DNA of 64,000 nucleotides from Acuticoccus sp039034015. GTDB lineage: Bacteria > Pseudomonadota > Alphaproteobacteria > Rhizobiales > Amorphaceae. Below the pieces are notes generated by a model. It was not told where the DNA came from. It saw nothing but the letters and a program-made list of their open reading frames with translations, and did no database searches. Below, piece by piece: positions 33,131 to 42,075 of this stretch. Position 1 is the stretch's first letter. The number at the start of each line of letters is the position of its first letter. The stretch is taken from assembly GCA_039034015.1 (NCBI GenBank), contig JBCCBM010000003.1:124001-188000 (forward strand), written 5' to 3'. The position numbers and the translations under genes were made by a program.

Positions 33131-34417
33131 GTGGACGGGCCCACCATTGAGCGCGTCATCGAGGAGGCGGACCGGCGGGCCGAACGGCTGATCGGCTGGA
33201 TGCGCATCTCGGTGGCGCTGGCGCTTGGGGTGGTGTTTGCCGCGTTTGTGGTGGGGGCCTCGCCGCCGGATGACCCGATCATCCTGGCGCAATTGATGCT
33301 GGCGCGGCTCACCCTCGTCACCTGTCTGGTGATTGGGGTAGCGGCGCTCGTGGTGTCCACCAAGCGGCTTTACCGGCCGCTTTATGCCTATGTGTTTGTG
33401 GCGGCCGACGTTGGCTTTGTGCTGATGAGCCTTTCCATTGCGCTCGGCAACACCAACACCGCGCCCGCCTTTGCGCCGCTTTTGCCGTCCATGTGGCTGG
33501 TGCCGCTCATTTTGGCGCTGAACGCGCTGCGCTACCGGGCGGGCGTGCAGGCCTTTGGCGGTGCACTGTTGGTGGTGGGGCTGGTGACGCTTGGCTTTTT
33601 GGAGCCGCCGCCCGCCGCGTTTCCGACCACGAACCTCATGCAGACCCCGCCCAATGTGATGCGCCTTGCGATGATCACGGCGGCCTCGGCTGTGCTCTTT
33701 CTCGCGGTGCGGCGGGCGCGGGGGACGCTGGCCCGGGCCGTTGCGGAGGAGCGGGGGCGGCGCGAGATAGGCCGGTATTTGCCGCCCCAGGTCGCAAGCC
33801 TCATTGCCGGCGGGGATGAGGCGATCACCGGCGGGCGTCGGCAAGAGGTGGTGGTGCTTTTCGTGGACATTCGCGCCTTCACCGCGCGGTCGGAGGCGGC
33901 GGCGCCCGAGGCGGTGTCGGCGTTTTTGGCCACCTACCGCACGTTGATTGTGGAGGCGGCGAACGCGTGCGGCGCGATTGTCGACAAATTTGTGGGCGAT
34001 GGGGCGCTGTTGGTCTTTGGCATCCCCGAGCCGCGGGAGGATGACCGGGCAAAGGCGCTTTTGTGTGCGTCCACCATCCTTGGGGCGGTCGAAGCGTGGT
34101 CGGCGCGGCGTGTGGCCGCGGGCGAGGATGGGGTCGCGATCGGCATTGGCGTTCACGCGGGGGAGGCGTTTGTGGGCGCGCTGGAAAGCGCGGGGCGGCT
34201 GGAATTCACCGTCCTTGGCGACGCGGTGAATGTGGCGGCCCGCCTTGAGGAGGCGACCAAAAAGTTTCAGGCCTCAGCGCTCGCCTCCGCGGCGGTGGTG
34301 GCGGGGGTTGATGCGAAGGCGCTGGGCGTTGCGCTCGAGAATGTGGGTCCTGTGATGCTGCGCGGGCGGAGCGAGAGGGTGGCCGCCTTTGCCATCGCCC
34401 CACCCCGCGAACTTTGA
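33131..34417 (+). CDS. membrane-bound class III adenylate/guanylate cyclase
   Basis: A 428-residue cyclase. Residues 1-200 contain six hydrophobic helices without a recognised sensor domain. The catalytic domain follows: VVLFVDIRAFTARSE has the first metal-binding Asp, VDKFVGDGALLVFG the second with the Lys typical of ATP-specific enzymes, and LEFTVLGDAVNVAARLEE the Asp and the Asn/Arg pair. cAMP is therefore the more likely product, though this is by motif only. GTG start 6 bases after glpK. The stand-alone cyclic-nucleotide-binding protein at 5277 is the only obvious receptor in the window. Confidence 0.9.
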   Translation: MDGPTIERVIEEADRRAERLIGWMRISVALALGVVFAAFVVGASPPDDPIILAQLMLARLTLVTCLVIGVAALVVSTKRLYRPLYAYVFVAADVGFVLMSLSIALGNTNTAPAFAPLLPSMWLVPLILALNALRYRAGVQAFGGALLVVGLVTLGFLEPPPAAFPTTNLMQTPPNVMRLAMITAASAVLFLAVRRARGTLARAVAEERGRREIGRYLPPQVASLIAGGDEAITGGRRQEVVVLFVDIRAFTARSEAAAPEAVSAFLATYRTLIVEAANACGAIVDKFVGDGALLVFGIPEPREDDRAKALLCASTILGAVEAWSARRVAAGEDGVAIGIGVHAGEAFVGALESAGRLEFTVLGDAVNVAARLEEATKKFQASALASAAVVAGVDAKALGVALENVGPVMLRGRSERVAAFAIAPPREL

Positions 34418-34491
34418 CAGGGGTGAACAAAATTGCTCGATTAACGGCCAAGGCGGGCGCGCAAGACGACTGCCACAGGGGAGGAAGTCTG

Positions 34492-35316
34492 ATGAGCACG
34501 GCGCTTGCCGTCTTCCACGGGCGCTTTGGCCGCGCAGCCCTTTATCGGTTGAACAAGCCGCTGGCGCCCCACGCCCACCGCGAAGGCCATTTGATTTTCC
34601 ATGTGGAGGGGACGCCCGGCGCGGTCACCATCGATGGCGTGCCCCATGTGATCGACCCCGGCAACGCTGTTGCCGTCAGCCCCTGGGAGCCCCACGAGTT
34701 TCGCCCCAGTGATTATGGCCGCGGCTCCACCTTTTTGACGCTTTACATCGCGCCCTCGTGGTTTTTGGAAATGTCGCCTTCGGTGGGTGGGGCGATGCGC
34801 TTTGGCGTGTCACGCTTGGTGCTGACGCGGCAGATGTCGCGGCTTTGCGCTCGGGTTTCGGCCTTGATGGCCGATGGGCATATGGGAGCCGACTTTCCCG
34901 AGCAGCTTTATATGCTGGTGGGCGAGGCGTTTGAGACCTCGTGGTCGGTGGCGGCAACCGAGCGCGTCCTCACCTGGCCGCGGATTGGGGATTATCGGAT
35001 CCGCAACGCCATGCGCCTTATGAATGAGCGGGTGACGGACACCTGTGTGCTCGACCGCATTGCGCGGGATGCGGGCCTGTCCCGCCCGCATTTTTACAAG
35101 CTGTTTCGCCAGAATGTGGGGCTGACGCCCAACATGTATTTGAACACCTTGCGGTTGGAGCGTTCGATTGAGCGGCTCACCCAGTCGGACGATCCAGTCA
35201 CCTCCATCGGGCTTGACCTTGGGTTTGCGAGCCAAGCCTCCTTCACGCGCTTTTTCTCCAACAACATTGGGATCGCGCCAAGCGATTATCGGCGCGCCTC
35301 GGTGGTGGCAGCTTAA
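34492..35316 (+). CDS. AraC-family transcriptional regulator
   Basis: A 274-residue regulator. The N-terminal cupin-like sensor domain (HAHREGHLIFHVEGTPG, DPGNAVAVSPWEPHEF) is followed by the two-HTH AraC domain: VLDRIARDAGLSRPHFYKLF and then DDPVTSIGLDLGFASQASFT with RFFSNNIGIAPSDYRR. ATG at 34492 is backed by GAGGAA 7 bases upstream. It probably senses a small polar molecule and controls nearby or unlinked genes; no operator is evident. The 3' end overlaps the convergent rhomboid gene by 4 bases. Confidence 0.92.
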   Translation: MSTALAVFHGRFGRAALYRLNKPLAPHAHREGHLIFHVEGTPGAVTIDGVPHVIDPGNAVAVSPWEPHEFRPSDYGRGSTFLTLYIAPSWFLEMSPSVGGAMRFGVSRLVLTRQMSRLCARVSALMADGHMGADFPEQLYMLVGEAFETSWSVAATERVLTWPRIGDYRIRNAMRLMNERVTDTCVLDRIARDAGLSRPHFYKLFRQNVGLTPNMYLNTLRLERSIERLTQSDDPVTSIGLDLGFASQASFTRFFSNNIGIAPSDYRRASVVAA

Positions 35317-36011
35317 CGTAACTTCACCCCGCGATCGAAGAGGGGGACGCCTGGCTTTTTGAGGAATGGGGTGAGGAGGGCGCCCACCGCAAAGCCGCCC
35401 AGGTGCGCGTACCAGGCGACGGCACCGTCCACATCGGTGAGGGCGTTAAAGATCTGAAAGAGGACCCAGAAGCCGAGCACGACGAAGGCCGGGATGCGCA
35501 GCGGGATGCGAAAGAGGACCAGCACCCAAAGGCGCACGTGGGGGTGGAGCATCAGATAGGCCGCCACAATGCCGGAGGTGGCGCCGGATGCGCCGTAAAA
35601 AATGTAGCCGGGCTCGGTCATCAGGTCTTGGGCGACGCAGGCGATGACGCCGCAGATGAGGAAGAAGGCGAGGAAGCGGAGGTGGCCGAATGCGTCCTCC
35701 ACATTGTCGCCAAAGACCCACAAAAACAGCATGTTGCCCAGGATGTGCATGAAATCGTGGTGCAGAAAAAGGCTGGTGACCGCGCCCACGAAGACCGGAA
35801 GGTCAAGCCCCGGCACGGGGAGGTTTGCGGCCGAGGGGGGGATGCCGTCGGGCCGGTAGGAGAGCCAGGCGACGGTGCCGGCGCCACTGTCAGCGGGCAT
35901 GCCGTTCACGATCAGAAAGACGACAATATTGAGCGCGATGATGGCGTGGGTCACGAACGGCCAAGGAATGCGCGTGACTTTATTGTCGACATCATAAAGC
36001 GGAAGAAACAT
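35313..36011 (-). CDS. rhomboid-family intramembrane serine protease
   Basis: A 232-residue protein with six or seven membrane helices. The catalytic Ser is in YGASGATSGIVAAYL (GxSG) and the catalytic His in WYAHLGGFAVGALL. The conserved HDFMHILGNMLFLWVFGDN follows the long first loop. It begins MFLPLYDVDNKVTRIPWPFV, common in alphaproteobacterial rhomboids. It cleaves membrane proteins inside the bilayer; the substrate is unknown. It is a single-gene minus-strand unit, divergent from the liv-type operon. Confidence 0.93.
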   Translation of the reverse strand: MFLPLYDVDNKVTRIPWPFVTHAIIALNIVVFLIVNGMPADSGAGTVAWLSYRPDGIPPSAANLPVPGLDLPVFVGAVTSLFLHHDFMHILGNMLFLWVFGDNVEDAFGHLRFLAFFLICGVIACVAQDLMTEPGYIFYGASGATSGIVAAYLMLHPHVRLWVLVLFRIPLRIPAFVVLGFWVLFQIFNALTDVDGAVAWYAHLGGFAVGALLTPFLKKPGVPLFDRGVKLR

Positions 36012-36145
36012 GGCGCGCCTTTCAAAACTGCGACGCTGGTTATAGCCGAGGGGCGGCGGGAAAGAGACTCCTGGGTATTTTGCGGGGCCGCGGCCGCCGC
36101 TACGGTTTTGGCGTCAGAGGCGGGAACGAGGGGGGAGTGCGCGCT

Positions 36146-37162
36146 ATGGTCCGCTATGCCGAACGCCGCCCGATCCTCACCGCCATTTACGTGGCTCTGG
36201 CCGCGCTCCTCCTGTGGCTCATCTTTGCCCCCTGGCCGCCCGGCGTTGTCGACATTTTGGGCCGAAAGAAGATCTTTTTGAACGCCCTGTTCAATGGGGT
36301 GACTCTGGGTGCACTTTACTTTTTGGTGGCGTCCGGCTTCACGTTGATCTTCGGGTTGATGAAGAATGTGAACCTTGCCCACGGCTCGCTTTACATGCTG
36401 GGCGGCTATATTGGCTATGAGACGGCCACTGCCACGGGGTGGTGGCTGCTCTCGTTTGTGGCTGCGTTCATCGTGGTGGCGGCGGTTGGCGTGGCGCTGC
36501 AGATTTTGGTGTTCCGCCGCATGGAGGGGCAAGATCTCAAACAGACGCTGGTGACCATCGGCATCTCGATTGTGATTGCCGATATTATGCTCGTCATCTG
36601 GGGCGGCGATTTCTACCAAATTGAGACGCCGCTGTGGCTCTCTGGTCCCGTCGAATTGCCGCTGATTACGGGGGTGAGCCGTCGGTCGGGCGAGTTCATT
36701 TATCTCAAATATCCCATTGTGCGGTTGGTGATCTTGATGGCGGCCATCGCGATTGGGATCGGCATGTGGCTCGCGCTCAACAAAACGCGGATTGGGATGC
36801 TGGTGCGCGCGGGCGTTGATGACCGCGACATGTTGTCCGCAACCGGCGTTCGCATCCAGCGCGTCTTCATCCTCGTGTTTGCGTTCGGCGCTGGGCTTGC
36901 GGGGATTGCAGGCGTCATCGGGTCCACCTTCCAATCCATGGCGCCGGGTGAAGATATCCGGTTTTTGCTCGCCTCCCTGGTGGTGGTGATTGTGGGGGGG
37001 ATGGGGTCGATCCCGGGTGCAGCGCTCGGCGCCGTGTTGATTGGCCTCGCGGAACAGTTCGGCTCAGTTTACGCGCCGACCTATGCGGTGGTGCTCACCT
37101 TCCTCATCATGGTGATTGTGCTTGCCTTCCGGCCCCAGGGCCTCATTGCGCCGGGGCGGTAG
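36146..37162 (+). CDS. branched-chain-type ABC transporter permease (LivH-like)
   Basis: A 338-residue permease of the LivH family with eight or more membrane helices. Family features are FNGVTLGALYFLVASGFTLI, GLMKNVNLAHGSLYMLGGYI and MLSATGVRIQRVFILVFAFG, with VVVIVGGMGSIPGAALGAVL near the end. ATG at 36146 has GGGGGAG 9 bases upstream and removes an Arg/Gly-rich upstream reading. The stop is directly followed by the livM-like ATG. Substrate could be an amino acid, amide, urea or aromatic acid; the operon lacks a substrate-binding protein that would help decide. Confidence 0.93.
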   Translation: MVRYAERRPILTAIYVALAALLLWLIFAPWPPGVVDILGRKKIFLNALFNGVTLGALYFLVASGFTLIFGLMKNVNLAHGSLYMLGGYIGYETATATGWWLLSFVAAFIVVAAVGVALQILVFRRMEGQDLKQTLVTIGISIVIADIMLVIWGGDFYQIETPLWLSGPVELPLITGVSRRSGEFIYLKYPIVRLVILMAAIAIGIGMWLALNKTRIGMLVRAGVDDRDMLSATGVRIQRVFILVFAFGAGLAGIAGVIGSTFQSMAPGEDIRFLLASLVVVIVGGMGSIPGAALGAVLIGLAEQFGSVYAPTYAVVLTFLIMVIVLAFRPQGLIAPGR

Positions 37163-38209
37163 ATGGCGGTGACCGATGATCAACCCGTAACCGGGTGGTG
37201 GGATGTAACGCGCATCCCCATGCACTTGGCCGCGGTTGCCCTCGTTTTGCTCATCATGCCGCTGATTGCCAACGACTTCATGCTGCGGCAGGTGTTTTCC
37301 TACGCGTTTATTTTGGGCACGATCTCGCTCTCGCTCATGTTCTTGGCGGGCTATGGCAACATGGTGAGCCTCGCGCAGATGACGGTTGCTGGCGTTGCGG
37401 CCTACATGACCGCGATTTTCGGCACATCGGCGGTGGATGCGATAAGCCTCGGATGGCCCTGGTGGGTGGCGGCACCGCTCGCAATCTTTGTCGCGGTGAT
37501 CTTTGGGACGCTCACCGGCGCGCTGGCGGTGCGCACCGAGGGGATCTACACGATCATGATCACCCTCGCGATCGCGACCGCGATGTTTTACTTGGTGCGC
37601 CAGAATTACACGCTGTTCAACGGCTTTTCGGGCATGAACCAGGTGCCCGCGCCCGAGTTTTGGGGCATCCGCTGGCGCGATCCGGCCCCGTTTTACTATC
37701 TCTCCCTCGCGGTTGCCCTCGTCGCTTACTACGTCGTGATTTACGTCTCACGCTCGCCCTTTGGCCTTGCGCTCCAGGGCGTGCGGGACAATGCGCGCCG
37801 TATGTCGGCGCTGGGCTTCAACGTGACCGCCCACCGCATCGCCGCCTACGCCTTCGCCTCGCTCCTTGCAGGCACGGCGGGCGTCCTTCTCGTGTGGCTG
37901 AACGGCCAGGTGTCGCCGGGCACCATCGCGGTGGGCCCCGCCATCGACATCTTGATCATCGCCGTGGTGGGCGGCCTTGCGCATCCCATCGGCCCGTTTT
38001 TGGGCGCGATCCTTTATGTGCTTTTGCGCACCTTTGCCATCGATGTCCTGGTCTCCGTGGGGATCGACGGGCAGCGCTTTCAACTCTTGATTGGCATCGG
38101 CTTTCTGGCGGTCGTCTTCTTCTCGTCCGACGGTCTTCTTGGCCTTTGGAAGAAATTTCGCGAGCGGGGCAACCGTGACCCGGTGACCGGAGCGCGGCGC
38201 GATGGCTGA
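37163..38209 (+). CDS. branched-chain-type ABC transporter permease (LivM-like)
   Basis: A 348-residue LivM-family permease. The start abuts the livH-like stop with no gap. Visible conserved parts are ISLSLMFLAGYGNMVSLAQM, EGIYTIMITLAIATAMFYLV, VRDNARRMSALGFNVTAHRI and AVVGGLAHPIGPFLGAILYV. It pairs with the LivH-like subunit to form the channel in the inner membrane. It overlaps the livG-like gene by 8 bases. Confidence 0.93.
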   Translation: MAVTDDQPVTGWWDVTRIPMHLAAVALVLLIMPLIANDFMLRQVFSYAFILGTISLSLMFLAGYGNMVSLAQMTVAGVAAYMTAIFGTSAVDAISLGWPWWVAAPLAIFVAVIFGTLTGALAVRTEGIYTIMITLAIATAMFYLVRQNYTLFNGFSGMNQVPAPEFWGIRWRDPAPFYYLSLAVALVAYYVVIYVSRSPFGLALQGVRDNARRMSALGFNVTAHRIAAYAFASLLAGTAGVLLVWLNGQVSPGTIAVGPAIDILIIAVVGGLAHPIGPFLGAILYVLLRTFAIDVLVSVGIDGQRFQLLIGIGFLAVVFFSSDGLLGLWKKFRERGNRDPVTGARRDG

Positions 38210-38993
38210 CACGGTTGCAGCGCGCCTCTCGGCCACAGGCACCGCCAACGCGCTGGAGCTGCGCGGCGTGAGCCGCACATTTGGCGCCCTTGCCGCCCTT
38301 TCCGATGTCACCATGACGGTGGAGCCTGGCGAGCGCCGGGCGGTCCTAGGCTCCAACGGCGCGGGCAAAACCACGCTCTTCAACTGCGTGACCGGCGATT
38401 TTTTGCCCAGCGCCGGCTCAATCCGCCTCTTCGGCGAAGATGTGACCGAGTTCCCCGCCCACGAGCGCATCCGCCGGGGCCTTCGCCGCACCTACCAAAT
38501 CAGCCTCCTCTTCACCGGCCTTTCGGTGGAGGACAATGTCTATCTTGCCTGCCGCGGGGTGTCGCGGGGGCGCTTTTCGTTCGTGCGGCCGCGGCGGCGT
38601 GATGCGCTGGTGGAGACCTCGCGCGATCTCATCGAGGCGGTGCACCTGACGCCGGCGCGCGAAACGCTGGTTGCGAACCTCTCCTACGGCCAGCAGCGCC
38701 AGCTGGAGATCGCACTCGCCCTTGCCGGCGCCCCGCGGTTCATCTTGTTTGACGAGCCGGCGGCCGGGCTTTCCCCCACCGAGCGGCGAGAGCTCATCGA
38801 GATCCTCACAAATTTGCCCGATCACATCGGCTATATGATCATCGAGCACGACATGGATGTTGCGCTCCGCGTCGCCGAGACGGTGACGATGATGCACAAC
38901 GGCCGGATTTTCAAAGAGGGTCTTCCGAGCGAAATTGAGGAGGACGAGGAGGTCCAGGCCCTTTACCTTGGAGGCGGCCATGGCGGTCACTAA
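38202..38993 (+). CDS. branched-chain-type ABC transporter ATPase (LivG-like)
   Basis: A 263-residue ATPase with intact motifs: Walker A LGSNGAGKTTLFNCVTG, signature LSYGQQRQLEIALALAG (the LivG form of LSGGQ), Walker B FILFDEPAAGLSPTER and switch His in IIEHDMDVAL. LivG-type proteins have the RRGLRRTYQISLLF insert seen here. It energises the LivHM channel together with the fused LivF-like subunit at 39922. The last 14 bases overlap a small open frame with its own good ribosome site. Confidence 0.93.
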   Translation: MADTVAARLSATGTANALELRGVSRTFGALAALSDVTMTVEPGERRAVLGSNGAGKTTLFNCVTGDFLPSAGSIRLFGEDVTEFPAHERIRRGLRRTYQISLLFTGLSVEDNVYLACRGVSRGRFSFVRPRRRDALVETSRDLIEAVHLTPARETLVANLSYGQQRQLEIALALAGAPRFILFDEPAAGLSPTERRELIEILTNLPDHIGYMIIEHDMDVALRVAETVTMMHNGRIFKEGLPSEIEEDEEVQALYLGGGHGGH

Positions 38994-39210
38994 GAAAAAC
39001 CCCCCGTACACCGCGCCCCTTTTGGGGCAAACGCGCGACGTGCGCACTTTCCGCATCAGCCCTTTTGCGGACGACGACGACGGGTGCGACGTCCTCCCCT
39101 TCCCGCCCCGCAAGGACGACGATGGCGGCCCCACCGGCGCCCCCCTCGCCCCCGCCCCGCTCGCCCCCACCCCGCCCGACCGAAAGACGGACGGCGATGG
39201 CACGGCGTGA
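38980..39210 (+). CDS. small acidic/proline-rich hypothetical protein
   Basis: A 76-residue open frame overlapping the end of the livG-like gene. GGAGG sits 5 bases before the ATG at 38980, an unusually good site for an accidental frame. The product is polar, with DDDDGCDVLPF, a basic patch and a Pro/Ala-rich end (APLAPAPLAPTPPD). No domain is recognised. It ends 4 bases before the convergent hicB stop. Either a genuine small protein of the transporter operon or a frame left by insertion of hicAB. Confidence 0.5.
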   Translation: MAVTKKNPPYTAPLLGQTRDVRTFRISPFADDDDGCDVLPFPPRKDDDGGPTGAPLAPAPLAPTPPDRKTDGDGTA

Positions 39211-39214
39211 GCCT

Positions 39215-39616
39215 TTAGGCCTCGGTCAGCGAAGGGTCGAGCGCGCGCCTGACGGCTGCATCGACCTGTGCGTCGCGGCTGCGGCCGGTGATCGCCGCGT
39301 TCTCGTCAAGCGCACGGGCAAGCTCTGGCGCAACGGTCACCGTTGGCCTGTGCCAGCCCTGGCCCGCCGCCGGCAGCGTCACGTAAACAATCGCGCCGCG
39401 GGAGAGGTCATCAGCAAGGCTTTTGTCGGACAACACGTCCCGCAGCGCGCGCGGTTGGGGCGCGCGCCGGCCCTCCAGCGCCAGGCCCAACGCTTCGGAT
39501 GCGTTCGCCAACGTTTCTTCGAGCGTGTCACCCTCGCTCACGCACCCCGGCACATCAGGAACGATGAGGCCGTAGCCGGCGGTGTCTTCCTGAAACACGA
39601 TCGCTGGGTAAAGCAT
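39215..39616 (-). CDS. hicB: HicB-type antitoxin
   Basis: A 133-residue HicB-family antitoxin. The N-terminal partial RNase-H-like fold reads YPAIVFQEDTAGYGLIVPDV with the conserved PGCVSEGDTLEETLANASEA. The C-terminal part (TVAPELARALDENAAITG and the following basic helix) looks like a ribbon-helix-helix DNA-binding domain, which would repress the operon. It follows hicA by 3 bases in the usual toxin-first order. The pair lies on the minus strand inside the plus-strand liv-type operon. Confidence 0.9.
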   Translation of the reverse strand: MLYPAIVFQEDTAGYGLIVPDVPGCVSEGDTLEETLANASEALGLALEGRRAPQPRALRDVLSDKSLADDLSRGAIVYVTLPAAGQGWHRPTVTVAPELARALDENAAITGRSRDAQVDAAVRRALDPSLTEA

Positions 39617-39619
39617 CCG

Positions 39620-39826
39620 TCAGTCTCCGCGGCGCGATCCGGCGAGCCCCGCCGCCTTCAAGATGGCGCGTTCGGTGCCCTTTTTCATCTCTTTTTTCGG
39701 ATGGGGGATCGGGATCGCCCCAGGCTTTTCAGGGTGCACGAACAGGTGGTGCGAGCCGCGCACGCGCGCCAAGATCCAGCCGTCAGCCTCCAGAAGCTTT
39801 ATCAGTTCGCGGCTGCTGCGCGGCAT
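39620..39826 (-). CDS. hicA: HicA-type mRNA interferase toxin
   Basis: A 68-residue HicA toxin. Starting at ATG 39826 the product is MPRSSRELIKLLEADGWILA, the classic HicA start; a GTG three codons earlier is possible. The catalytic His is in RVRGSHHLFVHPEKPG, and IPHPKKEMKKGTERAILKAAG completes the double-stranded-RNA-binding-like fold. It would cleave mRNA unless bound by HicB. The start is 95 bases from the divergent LivF fusion start, so its promoter region is shared with that gene. Confidence 0.9.
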   Translation of the reverse strand: MPRSSRELIKLLEADGWILARVRGSHHLFVHPEKPGAIPIPHPKKEMKKGTERAILKAAGLAGSRRGD

Positions 39827-39921
39827 TTTACCCACTCTGACCGTACCTTACGAAGCCAGGCGCCGTGTGAGTTGCGCAAGAGTGGAGCTTTGCGCATCGG
39901 CACGTTTGCAGGGGTTTTCCC

Positions 39922-42072
39922 ATGAACGACCGCGCCGCCAACGCCCCCGTCCTCGAGGTCGTCGGCCTCAATGTGTTTTACGGTCGGTCCCACGCGCTCC
40001 AGGGGGTCGACCTCACGCTCACGGCGGGCGTCCTCTCGGTAGTGGGGCGCAATGGGATGGGCAAAACCACCCTTTGCAAGGCCATCATGGGGATGGTGCC
40101 GGCCTCCGGCTCCATCCGCTTCATGGGGCAAGAACTCCTCGGCAAAACCTCCACTGACGTTGCCCGCATCGGGATCGGCTATGTGCCCCAGGGGCGGCGA
40201 TTGTGGCGCTCGCTCACCGTGGACGAGCACCTCAAAATGGTGGCGACCCCCGGTGGCGCGTGGAGCCCTGAGCGCATCTATTCCACCTTCCCGCGCCTTG
40301 GCGAGCGCAAGGGTAATGGCGGCGGCCAGCTGTCGGGCGGGGAGCAGCAGATGCTTGCCATCTCCCGCGCGCTCCTCACCAACCCCAAGCTTTTGGTGAT
40401 GGATGAGCCGACGGAGGGGCTTGCCCCCGTCATTGTCGCCCAGGTGGAGGACATGTTGGTGCGGCTCGGCGAGGAGGGCCAACACGTCCTCGTCATTGAG
40501 CAAAACATTGGCGTTGCATGCGAAACCGCGCCCAGCGTCGCGATCATGGTGAACGGCCGCATCGATCGCATCTTGGATTCTGGCCAACTCGCCGCCGACC
40601 GCGACCTGCAACAGCGGCTCCTGGGTGTTGGCCGCCACGCCCACGACGAAACGCCCGAAAGCGCGCCCGACGCCGTGGAGGCCGCCCCCGACACCGGCCC
40701 CACAAAAATTTACGTCTCGAACCCGACCGTCCCCACCCGCTGGTCGCGCCCTGCGCCCGTGCGGCTCATCGAGGGGTCCGCGCGCACGGTGACGGCCGCG
40801 CCCAGCATCGCGGCCGAAACCGAACTTCGCCCCGTGGCAAGCGCGGGGGAGCGGGTTGTGATCGTGGCCGGCACGCTCGACACCAAGGGCGAGGAGCTGC
40901 GCTACATGCGCGATCTCATCCGCGCCCACGGGGTGGCGGTGCGCCTTGCCGACCTTTCCACCTCCGGCAAACACTCTGGCGCGGAAATTCCGGCCCACCA
41001 GATTGCCGCCTTCCACCCGCGCGGCGCGTCTGCCGTCTTCACCGATGATCGCGGCCGCTCCGTCGCGGGGATGACGGTGGCGTTTGAGCGCTTCATGGCG
41101 CGCCAGGCGGAGGCGGGGGGCGTTTCCGGCATCATCGGCGCGGGCGGCTCGGGGGGGACGGCGATGCTCGCGCCCGCCATGCGCCGCCTTCCGGTGGGGG
41201 TGCCAAAGATGCTGGTCTCCACCGTCGCGTCGGGCAACGTGCGGCAATATGTGGGCGCGTCCGACATCACCATCATGCACTCGGTGGCGGATGTGGCGGG
41301 GCTCAACGCCATCACGCGCCGGGTGCTTGCCAATGCGGCCAACGGGCTGGCTGCCATGGTGTCGACCCCGGTCGTGATGCCCGCAACGCGCCCGGCGGTT
41401 GCGGTCTCCATGTTTGGGGTCACGACGGCGTGCGTCCAGGCCATCACCGCCGCGCTCTCCAAGAGCCACGATCCGCTGGTGTTCCACGCCACCGGCATTG
41501 GCGGGCAGGCGATGGAGGCGCTGGTGGATGGGGGCCTTGTGGAGGGCGTCATCGATGTCACCACCACCGAAATTTGCGACATGATGATGGGCGGCGTTTT
41601 CCCCGCAACGGATGACCGGTTTGGCGCCATCATCCGCCGGAAGTTGCCTTATGTCGGCTCCTGCGGTGCGCTCGACATGGTGAATTTTGCCGCGCCCGAC
41701 ACAGTGCCCGAGCGCTATCGCGGCCGCACGCTTTATGAACACAACCCGCAAATTACGCTAATGCGCACCACCGCGGAAGAAAACGCGAAAATGGGCGCCT
41801 GGATCGGCGAGCGGCTCAACCAGATGGACGGGCCCGTGCGCTTTTTCTTGCCGGAAGGGGGCGTCTCGGCGCTGGACGCTCCCGGCGGCGCCTTCCACGA
41901 TCCGGCGGCCGACCGCGCGCTGTTTGACGCGCTCACCCGAACCGTGCGCCAGACCGCCAGCCGCCAGCTCATCCGCCGGCCGGACAACATCAACGACCCC
42001 GCCTTCTCCGCAGCGCTCGTTGCGGCCTACCGCGAGCTTCACGGCGTTGCCCCCGCGCGCAAGGCCGGATGA
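39922..42072 (+). CDS. LivF-like ABC ATPase fused to Tm-1/UPF0261 domain
   Basis: A 716-residue fusion. Residues 1-240 are a complete LivF-type ATPase: Walker A GRNGMGKTT (42-50, Lys48), GYVPQGRRLW, signature LSGGEQQMLAIS, Walker B LLVMDEPTEGLAP and VLVIEQNIGVA. A 70-residue Pro/Ala-rich linker follows. From about 311 to the end is a UPF0261/Tm-1-like domain (VVIVAGTLDTKGEELRYMRD, GIIGAGGSGGTAMLAPAMR, VFHATGIGGQAMEAL, VGSCGALDMVNF). The tomato Tm-1 protein has the same domain followed by a TIM barrel, which here is the next gene, 3 bases on. The fused domain may bind ATP and act on the imported substrate. Function unproven. Confidence 0.9.
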   Translation: MNDRAANAPVLEVVGLNVFYGRSHALQGVDLTLTAGVLSVVGRNGMGKTTLCKAIMGMVPASGSIRFMGQELLGKTSTDVARIGIGYVPQGRRLWRSLTVDEHLKMVATPGGAWSPERIYSTFPRLGERKGNGGGQLSGGEQQMLAISRALLTNPKLLVMDEPTEGLAPVIVAQVEDMLVRLGEEGQHVLVIEQNIGVACETAPSVAIMVNGRIDRILDSGQLAADRDLQQRLLGVGRHAHDETPESAPDAVEAAPDTGPTKIYVSNPTVPTRWSRPAPVRLIEGSARTVTAAPSIAAETELRPVASAGERVVIVAGTLDTKGEELRYMRDLIRAHGVAVRLADLSTSGKHSGAEIPAHQIAAFHPRGASAVFTDDRGRSVAGMTVAFERFMARQAEAGGVSGIIGAGGSGGTAMLAPAMRRLPVGVPKMLVSTVASGNVRQYVGASDITIMHSVADVAGLNAITRRVLANAANGLAAMVSTPVVMPATRPAVAVSMFGVTTACVQAITAALSKSHDPLVFHATGIGGQAMEALVDGGLVEGVIDVTTTEICDMMMGGVFPATDDRFGAIIRRKLPYVGSCGALDMVNFAAPDTVPERYRGRTLYEHNPQITLMRTTAEENAKMGAWIGERLNQMDGPVRFFLPEGGVSALDAPGGAFHDPAADRALFDALTRTVRQTASRQLIRRPDNINDPAFSAALVAAYRELHGVAPARKAG

Positions 42073-42075
42073 TCG

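Noticed and set aside
31835..34156. 773-codon open frame on the minus strand
   Set aside because: Antisense to glpK and the cyclase gene, both with complete family motifs; composition is non-protein-like.
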